Part shown: piece after piece, positions 16,428 to 25,436 of the stretch
Layout of the letters: each line of letters starts with the position of its first letter
How positions within the stretch are numbered: the stretch's first letter is position 1
Origin: Rhizobium leguminosarum bv. trifolii WSM1325
Lineage (GTDB): Bacteria; Pseudomonadota; Alphaproteobacteria; Rhizobiales; Rhizobiaceae
DNA: 64,000 nt
Reading direction: 5' to 3'
Assembly: GCA_000023185.1 (NCBI GenBank)
Contig: CP001622.1
Coordinates: 4,192,501 to 4,256,500 of the forward strand
Notes under the pieces: model-generated
Seen by the model: the letters and a program-made list of their open reading frames with translations, nothing else
Database searches by the model: none
Told to the model about the DNA's origin: nothing
Translations under genes and position numbers: made by a program

Positions 16428-17480
16428 TCAATCGGCCGGCGGATAGGAATGCTCGCCGCCACGATAATCGGTGACGGAATAACATCCGTCGCCTGTCGCC
16501 CGCATCGCGCTTCCACTGATGACGGCCTTGCCGTGACCGCCGGGGATATCGAGGATGTAGGCCGGCTGGCAGAGACCGGAAATCCGCCCGCGCAGCGCCT
16601 CGACGATCTCCTGCCCCTCCTCGATCGTCACTCTGAAATGACTGGTGCCGGGCGCCAGATCCGGATGATGCAGATAATAGGGTTTGACGCGGATTTCGAC
16701 GAAGGCCTTCATCAGCTTCGCCAGCACGTCGGGATCGTCATTGACACCCTTAAGCAGCACCGACTGGCTGACCATGGCGATGCCGGCATCAACGAGACGG
16801 GCGCAAGCGGCCCGCGCTTCCGGCGTCAGTTCGCGGACATGGTTGGCATGCAGCGCGACATAGACCGTCTTGCCGCTCGCCTTCAGCGCGCCAATCAGCG
16901 CCGCATCGATCTTCTCGGGGTCGACGACCGGAACACGCGTGTGGAACCTGATGATCTTCACATGCGCGATCCCGGCAAGCGCCTCCATGATCTCGCCGAG
17001 CCGGCGCGGAGAAAGCACCAGCGGATCGCCGCCGGTGAGGATGACCTCCCAGATCTCCTCGTGACCGCGGATATAATCGAAAGCTGCCCGCATCGCCGCC
17101 GCATCGAGCGTGCCGAGGCCCTGCGGCCCCACCATTTCGCGCCGGAAGCAGAAGCGGCAATAGACCGGGCAGACATGCACGGCCTTGAGCAAGACACGAT
17201 CGGGATAGCGGTGAACGATGCCTTCGACGGGGCTGTGGGCATGATCGCCGATCGGATCGGCGCGTTCTTCCGGGGCGATCGTGAGTTCGGCCGCATCGGG
17301 CACGAATTGCCGAGCGATCGGATCATCGGGGTCGGCTCGATCGATGAGCTTGCTGATCGCAGGCGTCAGCGCAACCGCGTAACGCGCCGCCACCTCCTCG
17401 AGCGCTACGCGATCGGCAGGCGCGACCAGCCCTGCTTTCACAAGATCGTCGACGCTCTTGATCGGTTTGACGACATTCAT
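16428..17480 (-). CDS. epmB: EF-P (R)-beta-lysine pathway aminomutase, KamA/EpmB family
   Basis: This 350-residue radical-SAM enzyme belongs to the lysine 2,3-aminomutase family. The [4Fe-4S]-binding motif C-P-V-Y-C-R-F-C is at residues 104-111, the SAM-binding glycine motif is G-G-D-P, and the likely PLP lysine is in I-P-G-G-H-G-K. EpmB converts L-lysine to beta-lysine, which EpmA attaches to elongation factor P. Its ATG overlaps the epmA stop (ATGA at 17480-17477), so the two are translationally coupled, and efp lies divergently upstream. That context favours EpmB over a catabolic lysine aminomutase. The next ATG-compatible start upstream would extend into epmA and has no ribosome site. Confidence 0.92.
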   Translation of the reverse strand: MNVVKPIKSVDDLVKAGLVAPADRVALEEVAARYAVALTPAISKLIDRADPDDPIARQFVPDAAELTIAPEERADPIGDHAHSPVEGIVHRYPDRVLLKAVHVCPVYCRFCFRREMVGPQGLGTLDAAAMRAAFDYIRGHEEIWEVILTGGDPLVLSPRRLGEIMEALAGIAHVKIIRFHTRVPVVDPEKIDAALIGALKASGKTVYVALHANHVRELTPEARAACARLVDAGIAMVSQSVLLKGVNDDPDVLAKLMKAFVEIRVKPYYLHHPDLAPGTSHFRVTIEEGQEIVEALRGRISGLCQPAYILDIPGGHGKAVISGSAMRATGDGCYSVTDYRGGEHSYPPAD

Positions 17481-18538
17481 CGTCCGTACTCCGCCACCGG
17501 CGCCCAAAGCACCTGGTCGATGTGTGATGCTCCCGTCGCCAGCATCACCAGCCGGTCGAAGCCGAGCGCGATACCGCTTGCCTCGGGCATCAGCGATAGC
17601 GCGGCGAGGAAATCCTCGTCGATAGGATAGGTCTCGCCGTAGACCCGCGCCTTCTCGGCCATCTCGATCTCGAACCGTCGCCGCTGTTCGGCAGCATTGG
17701 TGAGTTCGCCGAAGCCGTTCGCAAGCTCGACGCCGCAGGCATAGAGCTCGAAACGCTCGGCAACCCTCGCGTCGCGTGCCGAGGGACGGGCAAGGGCCGC
17801 CTCCGAGACCGGATATTCGTCGAGAATGGTGATGCGGCCGAAACCGAGATGCGGCTCGATCTTTTCGACCAGCACCCGGCTGAAGAGATCGGCCCAGCCG
17901 TCGTCATCGGCAACACGCATGCCGACGCGCTTCGTCTCGGCCGCCAGATGGTCGCGGTCAGTCGAACCGTCGGCGGCGACCGAGGCGAGAAGATCGATGC
18001 CGGCATGACGTTGGAACGCTTCGGCAACGCTGATCCGCTCCGGCCCGGCAAAAGGGTCGCTCTCGCCGCCGCGATAGGCAAGCTTCCCGGTCTTCACCGT
18101 TTCCGCCGCCAGCGCCAGGATCCGCACGCAATCCATCATCAGACTCTCGTAGCTTTCGCCGGCCCGATACCATTCGAGCATGGTGAACTCAGGATGATGC
18201 AGCGGCCCGCGCTCGCGGTTGCGATAGACATGGGCGAAACACGAGATGCGCTCCTCGCCCGCCGTAAGCAGCTTCTTGCAGGCAAATTCCGGCGAGGTGT
18301 GCAGGTAGAACGGCGCCTTTTGCCCATCCGTCGTCAGTGCTTCCGTGGCGAAGGCATGCAGATGCGCCTCATTGCCGGGAGAGACCTGCAGCACCGCCGT
18401 ATCCACCTCGATGAAATCCTCGCGCGCGAAAAACCCGCGCAACGCCGCCTGGATCGCATTGCGTCCGATCAGGAACGGACGGCGGTCGGCATGCACGGAC
18501 GGGGTCCACCAGGGGGACGCTTTCGCCGAAGAGTTCAT
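17477..18538 (-). CDS. epmA: EF-P lysine ligase EpmA (GenX/PoxA/YjeA)
   Basis: This 353-residue protein is a class II lysyl-tRNA-synthetase paralogue without the anticodon-binding domain. Motif 2 appears as C-F-A-H-V-Y-R-N-R-E-R-G with the following H-H-P-E-F-T-M-L-E-W, and motif 3 as G-I-A-L-G-F-D-R-L-V-M-L. EpmA ligates beta-lysine to the conserved loop lysine of EF-P, which relieves ribosome stalling at polyproline. It overlaps epmB by 4 nt and is divergent from efp with a 149-bp gap. Length and motif order are normal for the family. Confidence 0.94.
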   Translation of the reverse strand: MNSSAKASPWWTPSVHADRRPFLIGRNAIQAALRGFFAREDFIEVDTAVLQVSPGNEAHLHAFATEALTTDGQKAPFYLHTSPEFACKKLLTAGEERISCFAHVYRNRERGPLHHPEFTMLEWYRAGESYESLMMDCVRILALAAETVKTGKLAYRGGESDPFAGPERISVAEAFQRHAGIDLLASVAADGSTDRDHLAAETKRVGMRVADDDGWADLFSRVLVEKIEPHLGFGRITILDEYPVSEAALARPSARDARVAERFELYACGVELANGFGELTNAAEQRRRFEIEMAEKARVYGETYPIDEDFLAALSLMPEASGIALGFDRLVMLATGASHIDQVLWAPVAEYGR

Positions 18539-18605
18539 TCCAAGCTTTCTTGGCCGGAGAAGCCGGTATTGGGGGGTGGCTATTTCCCGGATTTTAGGTT
18601 AGTTG

Positions 18606-18639
18606 CGCCCCAAAGAAAAACATTTGCGTCTTCGGGGCG
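18606..18639 (+). promoter_or_regulatory. Strong hairpin in the efp leader
   Basis: An 11-bp stem with one mismatch (CGCCCCAAAGA and TCTTCGGGGCG, 12-nt loop) lies about 50 nt before the efp start in the epmA/efp intergenic region. It has no U-run, so it is not an intrinsic terminator. It could stabilise the efp mRNA or control it post-transcriptionally. Confidence 0.5.
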
Positions 18640-18687
18640 TCTCGACAGTCATCTACGACGCCGAAAGCCGAGTTACAAGGAAGTCTT

Positions 18688-19257
18688 ATGGTCAAGGTCA
18701 TCGCCTCTTCGGTCCGCAAGGGCAACGTTCTCGATGTCGACGGCAAGCTCTACGTCGTTCTCACCGCCCAGAACTTTCATCCGGGCAAGGGCACGCCGGT
18801 CACCCAGGTCGACATGCGCCGCATCGTCGACGGCGTGAAGGTTTCCGAGCGTTGGCGCACCACCGAACAGGTCGAGCGCGCCTTCGTCGAAGACGTCTCC
18901 TTCCAGTTTCTCTATGAAGACGGCGAAGGCTTCCACTTCATGAACCCGGCGAGCTACGATCAGGTCGTCGTCGATGTCGCCACAATGGGTGACGACAAGG
19001 CTTATCTGCAGGAAGGCATGTCCTGCATCCTCTCGATGCATGAAGGTATTGCGCTGGCGCTCCAACTGCCGCGCCACGTCACGCTCGAAATCATGGAGAC
19101 GGAACCGGTCGTCAAGGGCCAGACGGCATCGTCCTCCTACAAGCCGGCGATTTTGTCGAACGGCGTGCGCGCCATGGTGCCGCCGCACATCAATGCCGGC
19201 ACCCGCGTCGTCATCGCCACGGAAGACAATTCCTACGTCGAACGCGCCAAGGACTGA
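18688..19257 (+). CDS. efp: Translation elongation factor P
   Basis: This 189-residue protein has the three-domain EF-P architecture: KOW-like domain I (1-65) and two OB-fold domains. The lysine that EpmA modifies is Lys34 in [11 protein letters not shown] binds between the ribosomal P and E sites and promotes peptide-bond formation at consecutive prolines. An AAGGAAG ribosome-binding site precedes the ATG. The gene is divergent from epmA-epmB, so substrate and modification enzymes are together, and it ends at a clear intrinsic terminator. Confidence 0.97.
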   Translation: MVKVIASSVRKGNVLDVDGKLYVVLTAQNFHPGKGTPVTQVDMRRIVDGVKVSERWRTTEQVERAFVEDVSFQFLYEDGEGFHFMNPASYDQVVVDVATMGDDKAYLQEGMSCILSMHEGIALALQLPRHVTLEIMETEPVVKGQTASSSYKPAILSNGVRAMVPPHINAGTRVVIATEDNSYVERAKD

Positions 19258-19280
19258 TCCTAGTTTCAGGCCTATCGAAG

Positions 19281-19305
19281 AGGCCGGCTCGCGCCGGCCT
19301 TTTTT
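19281..19305 (+). terminator. Intrinsic terminator of efp
   Basis: A 7-bp perfect stem (AGGCCGG / CCGGCCT) with a 6-nt loop is followed by six T residues, 23 bp after the efp stop. Confidence 0.9.
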
Positions 19306-19337
19306 GTATCCGCCGCCACACTATTCGGCATCGTGCT

Positions 19338-20066
19338 CTAGAGATGCGGGTTGCGCGGACGGTATTTCTTGACGAGCTTCTGGTTGATCTCGGCGGCACC
19401 CGGCATGTTGGCGCTGAGATAAATTGGCGCATCGCCCGATTTCGAAAGCTCCGAGGCGACTTCGGCGAAGATCGCATTGATGACGGTCACCCCGACGGCC
19501 GTCGAGACTGGCCCAACCCGGAGCCCCGTGCCTTCGAGATCGACAACGGCGTCACCCGGCGGCAGCCCGTTGTCGAGCACCACATCGGCCACGTCGGCAA
19601 GCCGCCGGCGGCCATTGGCGATCGCTGAGGAATAGGCGATCGACGTGATGGCAATCACCTTTGCGCCGATTTCGCGCGCATAGTCGGCGGCCTCGATCGG
19701 CGCGGCGTTCACGCCCGAATTGGAGGCGATGATGATGACATCGCCCGGCTGCATCCCGTAACGCTCCAGCATCGGCCGCACCAGGCCTTGCGTGCGCTCA
19801 TAAACCGAACTGATGACCGCGCCCTCATGCAACATGGCCGAGCCGACGAGCACCGGCACGGTGAAGGCGAGCCCGCCGGCACGATAGTGCACCTCTTCCG
19901 CCAGCATATGCGAATGGCCGGTGCCGAAGACATAGACACGCTTGTCGCCTCGGGCAGCATCGAGGATGACGGCTGCTGCCTGCGCCATCGGCTGGGCAAG
20001 CGTCTGCTTCAGTTCCTCCAGCCGGCCGATGAGGTTGGAGAAATAGGCATCGGTAATGTCGGTCAT
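19338..20066 (-). CDS. SIS-domain protein (UPF0309-like)
   Basis: This 242-residue protein consists of one sugar-isomerase (SIS) domain, with the phosphosugar-binding pattern in F-G-T-G-H-S-H and I-I-A-S-N-S-G-V-N. It lies 17 nt after nagA, with AAGGAG seven bases before the ATG, and ends the GntR-controlled amino-sugar operon. The family has no settled reaction; isomerisation, deamination or ether cleavage of a phosphosugar are options. The open frame extends upstream into nagA without a ribosome site. It differs from the larger two-SIS deaminase two genes upstream, so it is not a duplicate. Confidence 0.85.
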   Translation of the reverse strand: MTDITDAYFSNLIGRLEELKQTLAQPMAQAAAVILDAARGDKRVYVFGTGHSHMLAEEVHYRAGGLAFTVPVLVGSAMLHEGAVISSVYERTQGLVRPMLERYGMQPGDVIIIASNSGVNAAPIEAADYAREIGAKVIAITSIAYSSAIANGRRRLADVADVVLDNGLPPGDAVVDLEGTGLRVGPVSTAVGVTVINAIFAEVASELSKSGDAPIYLSANMPGAAEINQKLVKKYRPRNPHL

Positions 20067-20083
20067 CCCACTTCTCCTTGATT

Positions 20084-21235
20084 TTAGGCCGCTTCGCCGC
20101 TGAGCCAGGTGGCGGTGACGGCAAGCGCATCGGTGAGATGCACGAGATCGGCACGCGCGCCCGGCGAGAGATGGCCGCGATCGGCAAGCCTGAGAAACCG
20201 CGCGGGATAAAGGGTCGCCATGCGCAAGGCCTCGGCGAGCGTCAGGTCGAGATAGGTGACGCCGTAACGGATCGTCGAGATCATGTCGACATCGGAACCG
20301 GCCAGCGTGCCGTCGGACAGCACCAGCTTCGAGCAAAAGCCGCCCCTTTCACGCCGGACGGTGCGCCCGTTCAGCGTGAACGAATCCTTCTCCGACCCGA
20401 CGAGCGACATCGCGTCGGTGACGAAGAACAGCTTGCCTTCGCCGCGTTTGGCGCGGAGCGCTGTGCGCAAGGCCTTCGGATCTACGTGATGGCCATCGGC
20501 GATGATGCCGCACCAGGTTGAGGGATGATCGATTGCCGCGCCGACAAGACCGGGCGCACGGTGTCCCAGCTGGCTCATGGCGTTGAAGAGATGCGTGACG
20601 CCCCGCGCGCCGGCATCGAAACGGTCTTCCGCCGCCTCGCTCGAACAATCGGAATGGCCGATGCTGACGGTGACGCCGGCTTCCGCAAGTTCGCGCACCT
20701 GGGCAACCGTCACCTGCTCGGCGGCCATGGTGACCAGCAGCGTGCCGATCGCCTCGCGCGCCCGGATGAAAGCCTTGACGTCGCGGTCCTCCACCGGCCG
20801 CATCAGTTCGGCCAGATGCGCGCCCTTCCTCGCAGGCGCCAAGTGCGGACCTTCGAGATGCAGACCGGCGACGCCGCGGTTCATTTTCACTGCCTCCTTG
20901 GCCGCCTCGATCGCGGCAATGGAGGCCTCTGATGTATCGGTGATCAGCGTTGGCAGCAGCGACGTCGTACCATAGGGCCGGTGCCCGCCGGCGATAATGT
21001 CCATCGAGGCGGCGGAAGGCTCGTCGTTCAGCATCCGCCCGGCGCCGCCATTGACCTGCGCATCGATGAAGCCGGCCGACAGAACACCACCGGCAAGCGT
21101 CACCACTTCGCCGTCCGGCAGATCGTTTCTCGCGACGATCGCTTCGACGCGGCCGCCGGCAACGATGAGGGCTTTGTCGTCATGGAAGTGCTCGCCGTCG
21201 AAGATGCGGGCGCCGAGGAAGATCTTGCGGACCAT
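20084..21235 (-). CDS. nagA: N-acetylglucosamine-6-phosphate deacetylase
   Basis: This 383-residue amidohydrolase converts GlcNAc-6-P to glucosamine-6-P and acetate. Visible motifs are F-I-D-A-Q-V-N-G in the metal-site entry strand, H-L-E-G-P-H-L (metal-binding Glu), [15 protein letters not shown] and the catalytic Asp in F-V-T-D-A-M. Length is typical. Its ATG overlaps the preceding deaminase stop by one base (TGATG), so the two are translationally coupled within the GntR-controlled operon. Confidence 0.95.
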   Translation of the reverse strand: MVRKIFLGARIFDGEHFHDDKALIVAGGRVEAIVARNDLPDGEVVTLAGGVLSAGFIDAQVNGGAGRMLNDEPSAASMDIIAGGHRPYGTTSLLPTLITDTSEASIAAIEAAKEAVKMNRGVAGLHLEGPHLAPARKGAHLAELMRPVEDRDVKAFIRAREAIGTLLVTMAAEQVTVAQVRELAEAGVTVSIGHSDCSSEAAEDRFDAGARGVTHLFNAMSQLGHRAPGLVGAAIDHPSTWCGIIADGHHVDPKALRTALRAKRGEGKLFFVTDAMSLVGSEKDSFTLNGRTVRRERGGFCSKLVLSDGTLAGSDVDMISTIRYGVTYLDLTLAEALRMATLYPARFLRLADRGHLSPGARADLVHLTDALAVTATWLSGEAA

Positions 21236-22266
21236 CAGACCGTCTCCGTCACCTTGAGCAGGTTTGCCGGCTTGTCGGGATCAAAGCCTTTGCGGCGCGT
21301 CACCGACTCGATCAGCCGGTAATAGACGAGCAGCGACACCAGCGGATCGACGAGGCCGTTGCCCGTCGTCGGCGCGCGCAGATGGACACCGGAGAGCGGC
21401 TGCGTCGAGAAGCCGACGGTGGTGGCGCCGAGTTTCTGCAGGCGTTCCAGCGCTTGGACATTGTTGGCGAAGGCCGCATCGTCGGGCGCAAAGGCGACGA
21501 TCGGGAAGCCCGGCTGCACCAGACGCATCGGACCATGCATCAGTTCCGCCAGCGAGAAGGCCTCGGCATGCAGGCCGGAGGTTTCCTTGGCCTTCAACGC
21601 CGCTTCGAGCGCGATCGCGAAAGCCGGGCCGCGGCCGGCCGTATAAAGCGAGGTCGCGTTGAAGAGCACCTCCTCGGCTGCCGCCGTGTCGATCCCGGCG
21701 GTCGCCGACAGTGCCTCCGGCAGCTTGCCGAGCGCAGCCGCCAAATCGGACGCACTGCCGATCGCAGCCGTTACCCCGGAAAGGGCTGCAACCGAGGCGA
21801 TGAAGGATTTTGTCGCCGCGACACTCTTTTCCGCGCCGGCATTGAGACCGAGAACAATATCGGCCTGCTTCGCAAGTGGGCTGTCGGTGACGTTGACGAC
21901 GGCGATCGTCGTCGCTCCGCCCTTCTTCGCCGCATCCTGCAGCGCGACGATGTCGGGGCTGGCACCCGACTGCGAGACGGTGAAATGGACACCGCCCTTC
22001 AGATGCAGCGCCGCACCATAGACGGAAGCGATCGACGGGCCGACCGAGGCGACCGGAACGCCGCAGGTGATCTCGAAGAGATATTTGAAAAAAGTGGCAG
22101 CGTGGTCCGAGGAGCCGCGCGCCGCCGTCGTCACCACGCTCGGGCGGGCGGACGAAAACAGCCGGGCGATCTCGGCAAAGACCGGTTTTTCCTTTTCGAG
22201 CAGCATGGCCACCACCTCGGGCGATTGGCCGGCTTCCTGCAGCATCAGTGACTGGTTGTCATTCAT
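21235..22266 (-). CDS. Two-SIS-domain glucosamine-6-phosphate deaminase/isomerase (NagB-II/AgaS type)
   Basis: This 343-residue protein has two tandem SIS domains like the isomerase half of GlmS but no glutaminase domain. Motifs are A-A-R-G-S-S-D-H-A-A, V-S-Q-S-G-A-S-P-D and the C-terminal E-L-M-H-G-P segment with the catalytic His-type residues. Such proteins act as ammonia-releasing glucosamine-6-P deaminases (NagB-II) and supply fructose-6-P from the nagA product. The gene overlaps the GntR stop (ATGA) and the nagA start (TGATG), so the operon is tightly coupled. No classical NagB is seen in the window. Confidence 0.88.
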   Translation of the reverse strand: MNDNQSLMLQEAGQSPEVVAMLLEKEKPVFAEIARLFSSARPSVVTTAARGSSDHAATFFKYLFEITCGVPVASVGPSIASVYGAALHLKGGVHFTVSQSGASPDIVALQDAAKKGGATTIAVVNVTDSPLAKQADIVLGLNAGAEKSVAATKSFIASVAALSGVTAAIGSASDLAAALGKLPEALSATAGIDTAAAEEVLFNATSLYTAGRGPAFAIALEAALKAKETSGLHAEAFSLAELMHGPMRLVQPGFPIVAFAPDDAAFANNVQALERLQKLGATTVGFSTQPLSGVHLRAPTTGNGLVDPLVSLLVYYRLIESVTRRKGFDPDKPANLLKVTETV

Positions 22267-23036
22267 AGGTCATCTCCGATTCTCAATTCGGCAACGAAAT
22301 CATAGGCGTCGCCGCGATAATGCGAGCGGGTGTATTCGACGACGCGCTGGTCTTCCAGGCGCGACACCCGTTCGATCAGAAGCGCCGGCGCGCCTGATTT
22401 GACGTTCAGGATCGCGGCGGAGGACGGGTCGAGCGTGACCGCCGTCAGCCGCTGCAGCGCGCGGACGGGCCTGTGACCGCTGGCCGTCAACGCATCGTAA
22501 AGCGATCCCTCGCCGCCGGCATCGTGCCCCAGGAACTTGATCGGCACCACGGCGCGTTCGATCGCCAGCGGCAGGCCATCGGCAAGGCGCAAGCGGTCGA
22601 GTCTCAGCACCGGCTCGTCACCGCCGAGGCCGAGCAGGAAGGATTCCTCCGGCGACGGCGTATTGACCGCCCGCGACAATATCCGTGCGGCCGGCAGACG
22701 CCCGCGCGAGCGCATGTCGGCGGAGAAGGAGGAAAGCCGCCACAGCGACTGTTCCATGCGCTCCACCCTGCTCGATACGAAAGTACCGCTTCCATGGCGC
22801 GATTCCAGTGCACCGGATGCCATCAGATCGCGATAGGCGGTGCGCACGGTGACACGGCCGAGCTTCAGAGCCTCGGCAAGGTCGCGCTCGCCCGGCAGCG
22901 CCGTGCCGGGCTTCAGTAGCCCTTCCTGAATGAGGCCAGTCAGCGTCTGCGCCAGCCGCTTGTAAAGCGGCCCGGTCAGTGCCTCGTCACGCAGGCCGCG
23001 GCTGTTCAGTTCCGCTATCAGACTGGTTCTATCCAT
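22263..23036 (-). CDS. GntR/HutC-family regulator of the amino-sugar operon
   Basis: This 257-residue regulator has an N-terminal winged helix (about residues 20-90; E-R-D-L-A-E-A-L-K-L-G-R-V-T-V-R-T-A) and a C-terminal UTRA ligand domain (about 100-250) typical of NagR/HutC proteins that sense phosphosugars. It is the first gene of the operon and overlaps the deaminase gene by 4 nt. The ATG at 23036 was preferred over an upstream frame extension because three copies of a candidate operator flank it and the start fits the family. It probably represses its own operon and is relieved by GlcNAc-6-P or GlcN-6-P. Confidence 0.9.
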   Translation of the reverse strand: MDRTSLIAELNSRGLRDEALTGPLYKRLAQTLTGLIQEGLLKPGTALPGERDLAEALKLGRVTVRTAYRDLMASGALESRHGSGTFVSSRVERMEQSLWRLSSFSADMRSRGRLPAARILSRAVNTPSPEESFLLGLGGDEPVLRLDRLRLADGLPLAIERAVVPIKFLGHDAGGEGSLYDALTASGHRPVRALQRLTAVTLDPSSAAILNVKSGAPALLIERVSRLEDQRVVEYTRSHYRGDAYDFVAELRIGDDL

Positions 23037-23064
23037 GGGCACACAATAGAACCTATATAGAACC
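23025..23064. promoter_or_regulatory. Candidate GntR operator: three GGTTCTAT copies
   Basis: The octamer GGTTCTAT occurs on the minus strand at 23064-23057 and 23053-23046, exactly 11 bp apart (one helical turn), and again on the plus strand at 23025-23032, making an inverted repeat around the gntR start. The array overlaps the expected promoter/start region of the amino-sugar operon and is probably the autoregulatory site. Confidence 0.6.
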
Positions 23065-23094
23065 AATCGGCAAGTCGGAATCGAGCATGGAATC

Positions 23095-23127
23095 AAAAAA
23101 CCCTCGCCGGGCGGACCGGCAAGGGTT
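23095..23127 (-). terminator. Intrinsic terminator after galM
   Basis: Read on the minus strand, an ACCCTTGCCGG / CCGGCGAGGGT stem (one mismatch) with a short loop is followed by six T residues. It separates galM from the downstream GntR operon. Confidence 0.88.
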
Positions 23128-23201
23128 TCATAGCGCTCAAATTTGACAGTCGTGCGTCCGCAGCGCCGCGCGTTTAGAAACGCGCCGGCGCTGGAGGATG
23201 C

Positions 23202-24224
23202 TCAGTTCTTGGTGAAGATATAATCCGTCTCCTGACGCAGCACTTCGCCGGGGCGCAGAACCGCATTCGGAAAACCTTGGTGATTGATGGCATCCGGCCA
23301 GACCTGCGTCTCCAGGCAGAAGCCGGCGAATGGGCCGTATTTGCGCCCGCCGATGCCGGGGGCCGCGGTATCGAGCTTGAAGCCGGCATAGAACTGCACG
23401 CCTGGCTCGGTGCTGCGCACTTCCAGCGACACACCGGAATAAAGGCTGCGGGCAAGCGCGACGCTCCGCTTGGCGGTACGCTCGCCCGACAGGCAGAAAT
23501 TATGGTCGTAAAAGGCTTGTTCGCTGCCGACGAAACGCTTCATCGGCGCCATCTCGCGGAAATCGAATTCCGTGCCCTCGACGGAACAGATCTCGCCGGT
23601 CGGCACCTGCTTCTCATCGGTCGGCAGATAGCGATCGGCGGCAATCATGATATCGTGGCCAAGCGCATCTTCCCGGCCGTCGAGATTGAAATAGGCGTGC
23701 TGGCAGACATTGGCGAGCGTCGGCTGGTCGCAGGTCGATTCATAGGTGATCGACAGTTCACCGTTGCCATGCACCCAGAAAGTCGCCTGGATGGTGCAAT
23801 TGCCGGGATAGCCGGCGCGGCCATCGGGATCGACGATCTTCAGTACTACGCGGTCGACGTCATGCTCGACAATCGTCCAATTGCGTTTTGCGATATTGTC
23901 GCTGCCGCCATGCAGATGCGTCACGCCGTTTTCATTCAGTTCGAGCTGATAGTCCTTGTCGTCAAGCGTAAACCTGCCGCCGCCGACGCGGTTGGCGCAG
24001 CGGCCGGGTGTCGCGCCGAAATAGGATGAATAGAGGGGGTAGCTGTCGAAATCGTCAAAGCCGAGCTGCAGCGGCGCATCATGTCCCTCGAGACGCAGAT
24101 CCTGGATGACCGCGCCCCAGCTGATGATCTTGGCCGTCAGCCCACCGCCCTTGATCACGACGCGATAGACGGTCTCGCCCGCCTGCGTCTGCCCGAAAAC
24201 GTCCCGCTCCAACTTATCCGACAT
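23202..24224 (-). CDS. galM: Aldose 1-epimerase (mutarotase)
   Basis: This 340-residue protein matches the galactose mutarotase family, which interconverts alpha- and beta-anomers of aldoses. Key segments are F-G-A-T-P-G-R-C-A-N-R (substrate-binding Arg), the catalytic His in the H-L-H-G-G-S region near residue 100, H-A-Y-F-N-L-D-G with the second His, and C-L-E-T-Q-V-W-P-D with the catalytic Glu near 300. The frame opens upstream at a TTG, but the ATG at 24224 gives the usual family length. It is a single-gene unit with its own terminator and an upstream inverted repeat. Confidence 0.93.
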   Translation of the reverse strand: MSDKLERDVFGQTQAGETVYRVVIKGGGLTAKIISWGAVIQDLRLEGHDAPLQLGFDDFDSYPLYSSYFGATPGRCANRVGGGRFTLDDKDYQLELNENGVTHLHGGSDNIAKRNWTIVEHDVDRVVLKIVDPDGRAGYPGNCTIQATFWVHGNGELSITYESTCDQPTLANVCQHAYFNLDGREDALGHDIMIAADRYLPTDEKQVPTGEICSVEGTEFDFREMAPMKRFVGSEQAFYDHNFCLSGERTAKRSVALARSLYSGVSLEVRSTEPGVQFYAGFKLDTAAPGIGGRKYGPFAGFCLETQVWPDAINHQGFPNAVLRPGEVLRQETDYIFTKN

Positions 24225-24254
24225 GATCGACCGTCCATTCTGTCCCTGCTGCAA

Positions 24255-24284
24255 ATTCCTCAATTCGGAATCGATTTGAGGAAT
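24255..24284. promoter_or_regulatory. 9-bp inverted repeat upstream of galM
   Basis: Perfect arms ATTCCTCAA (24255-24263) and TTGAGGAAT (24276-24284) lie about 30-60 bp before the galM start. Centre-to-centre spacing of 21 bp (two helical turns) suits a dimeric repressor or activator. Which regulator binds is unknown. Confidence 0.45.
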
Positions 24285-24390
24285 GTGCAGCGATTGAAAT
24301 TGTGCATTGCACGTCCGACAAAGACGCGCGGTGTGGTAGGCTTCAGGGCAGGAACCTGCCCGGATTTGCTTCGATCCGCAACCGGCGGAT

Positions 24391-24421
24391 CAGAAAGAAA
24401 AGCCGCAGCAGTGATGCGGCG
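24391..24421 (-). terminator. Intrinsic terminator of metA
   Basis: On the minus strand a GCCGCA / TGCGGC stem with a 7-nt loop is followed by TTTTCTTTCT, about 30 bp after the metA stop. Confidence 0.7.
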
Positions 24422-24450
24422 GCATCGGCTCGCGGGTTGATCGGCAACGG

Positions 24451-25374
24451 TCAGAGATCGGTACCGATCTCTTCCACATCAAAGGGCGTGGTCTGGTAGA
24501 TTTCGTTGATCCAGTTGCCGAACAAAAGATGCGCATGGCTGCGCCAGCGGTTCTGCGGCGCAAGCGCCGGATCGTTATGCGGGAAGTAATTGTGCGGCAT
24601 CTTGATCGGCACCCCGGCATTGACGTCGCGGAAATACTCGTCGGAAAGCGAGGTGGAATCATATTCGACATGGTTGAACATGTAGAGCCGCCGGCCTCTC
24701 TTCTCGTGCACGAGGCAGACGCCCATTTCGCTGGACTCCATCAGGATCTCCAGGCTTTCGGATTTCTCGATATCGGCGCGGCGCACTTCGGTCCAGCGCG
24801 ACACCGGCACTTCGAAATTGTCGGAAAAGCCGTTGAGATAGATCGAGGAAGGTTTCAGGTTCCGGTGGCGGTAGACGCCGAAGGCCTTCTCTTTCAGCTC
24901 GTATTTCGGAACGCCGTGAAAATGATAGACCGCCGCCATCGCGCCCCAGCAGACGTTCATCGTCGAATGGACATTCGTTTCCGTCCAGTCGAGAATCTCC
25001 TGCATCTCCGGCCAATAGGTGACGTCCTCATAGGGCAAAAGCTCGATCGGCGCCCCGGTGATGATGAAGCCGTCGAACTTGCGGTGCTTTACCTCCTCCC
25101 AGGTCTGGTAGAAGGCTAGAAGATGATCCTCGGACGTATTCTTCGCCTTGTGGCCGCCGATGCGAATGAGCGACAGCTCCACCTGCAGCGGCGAGGCGCC
25201 GACGAGGCGGGCCATCTGCAGTTCGGTCTTGATCTTGTTCGGCATGAGATTGAGCAGCCCGATCTGCAACGGTCGGATATCCTGACGGATCGCCAACGTC
25301 TCGGTCATCACCCGCACACCCTCCTGAACCAGGGTTTCGAAGGCGGGCAGCGTATCGGGGATCTTGATGGGCAT
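24451..25374 (-). CDS. metA: Homoserine O-acyltransferase, MetA family (probably acetyl-CoA specific)
   Basis: This 307-residue enzyme acylates homoserine in the first dedicated step of methionine synthesis. The nucleophile is Cys142 in N-V-C-W-G-A-M-A-A, with the catalytic His in F-N-H-V-E-Y. Residue 111 is Glu in G-A-P-I-E-L-L-P. In this family Glu at that position goes with acetyl-CoA use and Gly with succinyl-CoA, so this is likely a homoserine O-acetyltransferase despite the MetA fold. The ATG at 25374 was chosen; the open frame runs back through a SAM-II riboswitch and its terminator, which shows those upstream codons are not translated. Confidence 0.93.
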   Translation of the reverse strand: MPIKIPDTLPAFETLVQEGVRVMTETLAIRQDIRPLQIGLLNLMPNKIKTELQMARLVGASPLQVELSLIRIGGHKAKNTSEDHLLAFYQTWEEVKHRKFDGFIITGAPIELLPYEDVTYWPEMQEILDWTETNVHSTMNVCWGAMAAVYHFHGVPKYELKEKAFGVYRHRNLKPSSIYLNGFSDNFEVPVSRWTEVRRADIEKSESLEILMESSEMGVCLVHEKRGRRLYMFNHVEYDSTSLSDEYFRDVNAGVPIKMPHNYFPHNDPALAPQNRWRSHAHLLFGNWINEIYQTTPFDVEEIGTDL

Positions 25375-25394
25375 TGCGGTCACTCGATCAAAAA

Positions 25395-25428
25395 CAAAAA
25401 ACCGGCGGCGACAAAAATCGCTACCGGT
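25395..25428 (-). terminator. Attenuator terminator of the metA leader
   Basis: On the minus strand an ACCGG-T-AGCGA / TCGC-C-GCCGGT stem is followed by TTTTTTG, about 20 bp before the metA start and directly after the SAM-II aptamer. This arrangement suggests ligand-dependent premature termination. Confidence 0.8.
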
Positions 25429-25436
25429 CCGCACGC

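Noticed and set aside
16334..16516. 60-codon minus-strand frame upstream of the carrier-protein operon
   Set aside because: It overlaps the end of epmB in another frame, has no ribosome site and no recognisable features.
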